Below, piece after piece: positions 5,614 to 7,865 of a stretch of DNA of 7,865 nt. This DNA comes from an uncultured Lachnospiraceae bacterium (lineage in GTDB: Bacteria; Bacillota; Clostridia; Lachnospirales; Lachnospiraceae), in the NCBI GenBank assembly GCA_910588565.1, contig CAJUPF010000106.1:1-7865 (forward strand), given 5' to 3'. Each line of letters opens with the position of its first letter. Within the stretch, counting starts at the first letter, position 1. The notes below the pieces were generated by a model. It ran no database searches. It was not told the origin of the DNA and saw only the letters and a program-made list of their open reading frames with translations. The translations under genes and the position numbers were made by a program.

Positions 5614-6468
5614 TTAGCTTTCCATATTAATATTTGCATTACGGCATTTGTTATATATTTTTTTAGAAATAACCAAAACAAACAGCAATGATAAAATATT
5701 TGATAAGGTTATCCTAATTACCATTAATTCATCCGCACCTGTTTCTGTCACCGTATGTAAGGAATTGCTTATGAAATTGTTAAATAAATGTTCTGATGCA
5801 CCTATCCAAAGCGTTCCAGACAATGCTGCACACATCCCCCATTCATAAGCTAAAATTCCAGACAATAGTATATATCCTATGCCCATAAAAACAGCCATAG
5901 CGGCATTCATAGAACCGTCAATCAGAGGATTTATTACATTAGTAATATGCCATATTCCAAAAAGCAGAGCCTGTATTATATTCGTTGACTTTTGAGAATA
6001 GCATGGTATGCCAATTTTACAAAACAGTCCTCGAAACAATCCTTCTTCTGCATAGACATTTACGATGTTGCCAATAATGCACACTACCGCTGCCGCCAGG
6101 GAACTTCCATTTGAGTGTGCCTGTGTAAGTGAAAAATTTGTAATATAAAATCGCAAAGACGGATGTTTCCCCATTGCAAATAACGCGGCAAATTCTGCAG
6201 CATAAGAAAGAAAAAAAGTACTTATGCCAAGAGTAAGACCGTATTTCAAACCAGCAGATACCCCTTTTTTTGAAAACCCTAAATCACTCCAATGAATTCC
6301 AAGCATATCCAACGCAATCCATATCAGCAAAATGCAGCAGATTTTATGCAATATATTTTCACCAATCCATGTTTGGTCGGTTTTTACAAAAATAATTTCT
6401 ATCACGCGAATAACCATTAACAAAATAAACATCATGCTGATAATACGCATTGTTCTTCTTTTTTCCAT
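5614..6468 (-). CDS. CPBP family intramembrane metalloprotease (Abi/CAAX-like)
   Basis: The 284-residue product is a multi-pass membrane protein of the CPBP family, relatives of the eukaryotic CAAX prenyl protease Rce1, which in bacteria are linked to bacteriocin self-immunity and other membrane peptide processing. All catalytic motifs are visible: EEGLFR (141-146) for the EExxxR motif, FGIWH (170-174) for FxxxH, and EHLFNN (226-231) for the last His/Asn motif. About seven or eight hydrophobic segments occur, for example at 9-28, 40-57, 72-98, 122-140, 187-205 and 248-268. The start ATG 6468 has AGAGGAAAAG upstream. It is the last gene of the operon, 38 nt after the DUF3021 gene, and ends before a terminator. 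The motifs indicate an active enzyme; the substrate is unknown. Its position makes it the likely output of the LytTR regulator. Confidence 0.9.
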   Translation of the reverse strand: MEKRRTMRIISMMFILLMVIRVIEIIFVKTDQTWIGENILHKICCILLIWIALDMLGIHWSDLGFSKKGVSAGLKYGLTLGISTFFLSYAAEFAALFAMGKHPSLRFYITNFSLTQAHSNGSSLAAAVVCIIGNIVNVYAEEGLFRGLFCKIGIPCYSQKSTNIIQALLFGIWHITNVINPLIDGSMNAAMAVFMGIGYILLSGILAYEWGMCAALSGTLWIGASEHLFNNFISNSLHTVTETGADELMVIRITLSNILSLLFVLVISKKIYNKCRNANINMES

Positions 6469-6506
6469 TTCTCTTTTCCTCTGAATCGTTTTGGCAGTTA
6501 CTGTTC

Positions 6507-6905
6507 TTAGTCTTGTTTTTTATTTTGATTCTTAATAAGCAAATTGATTTCTTTTGCTTCTTGTTTCATTTCTAACAAATTAAAAAAATGTGAAATAATA
6601 TATATTACAACTCCCATAAAAACAAGCAGTAAAAATGATAAACTTGTAAACCATTGAAACAATCTCCCAAACACAAGAAGTTCGCACACTATAAATATGA
6701 TTTCCAGCATTATTTCTGTAAAAATAAGCCTGAATTCCAATTTTTGAATAATCATGATTCCTAAATGAGTAATGATGTTTATATAAAAAGCCTGAAACAC
6801 TGTTTCCAGATAAATACTACTTGCATGAAAAAACAGCGCAACGACCGAAAGCATCAGTAGGGAAATTCCTGTTGTAGCCAAAATATTTACAATAATCTTT
6901 TTCAT
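6507..6905 (-). CDS. DUF3021 family four-helix membrane protein
   Basis: The 132-residue product has four hydrophobic helices (about 4-27, 36-54, 60-80 and 86-108) and a charged cytoplasmic-looking tail EAKEINLLIKNQNKK, which matches the usual DUF3021 layout. These proteins are almost always encoded directly after a LytTR transcription regulator. In streptococcal LytTR regulatory systems a small membrane partner keeps the regulator inactive, and that role is the natural inference here. The start ATG 6905 overlaps the LytTR stop as ATGA, and GGAGAT lies upstream inside the LytTR gene, so the two are translationally coupled. No enzymatic motif is visible. Family assignment is good from size, topology, tail and context; the inhibitor role is inferred. 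Confidence 0.82.
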   Translation of the reverse strand: MKKIIVNILATTGISLLMLSVVALFFHASSIYLETVFQAFYINIITHLGIMIIQKLEFRLIFTEIMLEIIFIVCELLVFGRLFQWFTSLSFLLLVFMGVVIYIISHFFNLLEMKQEAKEINLLIKNQNKKQD

Positions 6906-7351
6906 ACTTCTTTATCTCCTTCCAATGCATTTTTTACTCCATTTAAATAATTGCGATTGATATTGACTTTTTCACCATTTTTCAAAGTTGCTTCCATTCT
7001 GCTATTGAAAAGAGGCCTGATACGTTCCAATGTATTGATGTTTAAGATACATGATTTACTGATTTGCACAAAACCGTATGATTTCAATTTATCTTTTAGC
7101 TGATACAACCGAAAATCTGTACGGTACACTGCATTTTCAAGATATACAAACGTCTTTTTGTCAACGCTTTCTATGTAGTAAATATCTAAAATATTTATCA
7201 TTTGCCCGGCATTATTACCCACACATTTTATTTGCATATCAAATGACTGTAAAAAATCTATAATGCGATCAACTTGTTTGTCCTTTTGGGGATATTTAAT
7301 TATTACTTCTATTTCTTTGCAGGACGAATCCTGTTCTGTCTTTATTTTCAT
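6902..7351 (-). CDS. LytTR family DNA-binding transcriptional regulator
   Basis: The 149-residue product has a short N-terminal part (1-50, EIEVIIKYP...) and a LytTR DNA-binding domain (about 51-147). Recognisable elements are DIYYIESVDKKTFVYLEN, the YGFVQISKSCILNINTLERI segment (about 92-111), and LKNGEKVNINRNY (123-135). There is no receiver domain, so it is a stand-alone regulator rather than a two-component response regulator. The start chosen is ATG 7351, behind GAGGGTG at good spacing. The frame stays open upstream to 7480, but that extension runs through the promoter and operator and gives a non-LytTR N-terminus. It is the first gene of the operon with DUF3021 and CPBP. Upstream are two 21-bp-spaced repeats with a weak -35, pointing to positive autoregulation. 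Confidence 0.92.
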   Translation of the reverse strand: MKIKTEQDSSCKEIEVIIKYPQKDKQVDRIIDFLQSFDMQIKCVGNNAGQMINILDIYYIESVDKKTFVYLENAVYRTDFRLYQLKDKLKSYGFVQISKSCILNINTLERIRPLFNSRMEATLKNGEKVNINRNYLNGVKNALEGDKEV

Positions 7352-7370
7352 TTTGTCACCCTCTTTCAAT

Positions 7371-7379
7371 GTTATAGCA
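7371..7379 (-). promoter_or_regulatory. Extended -10 promoter element of the LytTR operon
   Basis: On the minus strand the sequence TGCTATAAC (7379-7371) has the TGn extension and a TATAAC hexamer. No good -35 hexamer is found 16-18 bp upstream, which fits a promoter that needs an activator. Transcription would begin near 7364, leaving a short leader of about 13 nt that contains the LytTR ribosome-binding site. Confidence 0.5.
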
Positions 7380-7409
7380 TAGCCTTTCGCCAAAAGAAAC
7401 ACCCTTATA

Positions 7410-7438
7410 ACCAAGATATATTTTCTCCTTACCAAGAT
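7410..7438 (-). promoter_or_regulatory. Putative LytTR operator: two direct repeats 21 bp apart
   Basis: ATCTTGGT (minus strand) occurs at 7438-7431 and again at 7417-7410. The two copies are identical over eight bases and exactly 21 bp apart, which is two helical turns. LytTR regulators such as AgrA and ComE bind paired direct repeats with this periodicity. The pair would cover about -46 to -74 relative to the predicted transcription start. Confidence 0.6.
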
Positions 7439-7483
7439 GCAAATATTGCGGATTTTTCCACAATGCTTATCTTTGGACAACTT

Positions 7484-7519
7484 AAAGGGAGATACAACTT
7501 TTTGTCATATCTCCCCTTT
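7484..7519. terminator. Terminator hairpin between folT and the LytTR operon
   Basis: AAAGGGAGATA (7484-7494) pairs with TATCTCCCCTTT (7508-7519) with one bulged C. On the minus strand it would end the folT-like transcript, followed by TTTAAGTT, a rather short T-run. On the plus strand it is followed by TTTTTAG, so it may also work in that direction. It lies about 65 nt after the folT stop. Confidence 0.65.
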
Positions 7520-7583
7520 TTAGACTGCCTGCGCTGACAGTTTTATTGATTCATTACATAATTCTTCTCCGTCTTTTAGCCTT

Positions 7584-7865
7584 TTACAGACTTTCCAATT
7601 TTTTCAATACAGGAATCAGTTTTTCTGCTATCAGAAGAATGCATACTGCCTGTACAACGCACATCACTGCTGTCTGGCCGATTCTGGTGAGAAACAGCGG
7701 TCCAAACGGGCTTCCATATAAAAATGAAATCCAGTATGTATTCATAACCTGACTGATGATTCCCTGTACAGCCAATACGGAAAGTATCGTATTGGTCAGG
7801 GTCACTTTCTTCCGAAAGAAGCAGCCGAATACTGCCCCTGTCAAAAATGCAGTCAGTGTAAATCC
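7584..7865 (-). CDS. folT: ECF transporter S component, folate family (C-terminal part)
   Basis: Only the last 93 residues or so are in the window; the gene starts beyond the right edge and ends at TAA 7586-7584. The visible part begins GFTLTAFLTGAVFG, then FFRKKVTLTNTILSVLAVQGI, a segment with NTYWISFLYGSPFGPLFLTRIG, and a final helix VVQAVCILLIAEKLIPVLKKL. This arrangement of three hydrophobic helices with the NTxWISxLYG loop resembles FolT-type S components, which bind folate and associate with the shared EcfA/EcfA'/EcfT module to import it. Other S components of the same fold are possible, so the substrate is less certain than the family. No EcfA or EcfT gene is visible, as expected for a group II system where the energising module lies elsewhere. 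It is transcribed toward, but terminated before, the LytTR operon. Confidence 0.72.
   Translation of the reverse strand, partial: GFTLTAFLTGAVFGCFFRKKVTLTNTILSVLAVQGIISQVMNTYWISFLYGSPFGPLFLTRIGQTAVMCVVQAVCILLIAEKLIPVLKKLESL

Noticed and set aside
7352..7480. N-terminal extension of the LytTR gene to 192 residues
   Set aside because: The extension runs through the predicted promoter and the 21-bp-spaced repeats and looks unlike a LytTR N-terminus. ATG 7351 has a clear GAGGGTG ribosome-binding site and gives the usual family length.

Overview
The window looks like a chromosomal segment of a Gram-positive anaerobe of class Clostridia, most likely Lachnospiraceae. The main evidence is the block rho - rpmE - DUF1385 - prmC - prfA, read right to left on the minus strand, which is a familiar order in Clostridia. 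Strong purine-rich Shine-Dalgarno sequences and protein details such as the GNGGQC context in release factor 1 agree with this. The assignment is inferred from sequence features; no database search was possible.

Layout from left to right. Positions 1-418 are AT-rich accessory DNA. They hold the start of an AlbA_2 (Schlafen-type) ATP-binding protein gene that runs off the left edge and appears frameshifted near its 12th codon, and an unrecognised ORF that begins at the prfA stop codon without a good start, probably a 5'-truncated remnant. Positions 419-5122 are the translation/termination housekeeping block: prfA (RF1), prmC (which methylates the RF1 GGQ glutamine), a DUF1385 membrane protein, rpmE (zinc-binding L31, with its own sigma-A promoter, a leader and an intrinsic terminator), and rho. 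Positions 5123-5613 contain no convincing protein gene. They carry an intrinsic terminator and a hairpin in front of rho, and a body of about 215 nt whose ends pair and whose unpaired parts are A-rich on the plus strand. This is probably a structured non-coding RNA, closed by a bidirectional terminator.

Positions 5614-7351 are an AT-rich three-gene operon on the minus strand: a LytTR DNA-binding regulator, a DUF3021 four-helix membrane protein (stop and start overlap as ATGA), and a CPBP-family (Abi) intramembrane protease with its catalytic motifs intact. Upstream of the operon is a pair of identical 8-bp direct repeats exactly 21 bp apart, about 33 bp from an extended -10 element. That is the geometry expected of a LytTR operator and suggests autoregulation. 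A terminator hairpin at 7484-7519 separates the operon from the 3' part of a folate-type ECF transporter S component (folT-like), whose 5' end lies beyond the right edge.

Two functional groups emerge. The housekeeping genes act together in translation termination and transcription termination. The LytTR/DUF3021/CPBP operon resembles the one-component 'LytTR regulatory systems' in which a membrane protein restrains a LytTR activator; its CPBP output suggests a role in peptide or bacteriocin immunity or membrane stress. The least explained element is the putative structured RNA between rho and this operon.
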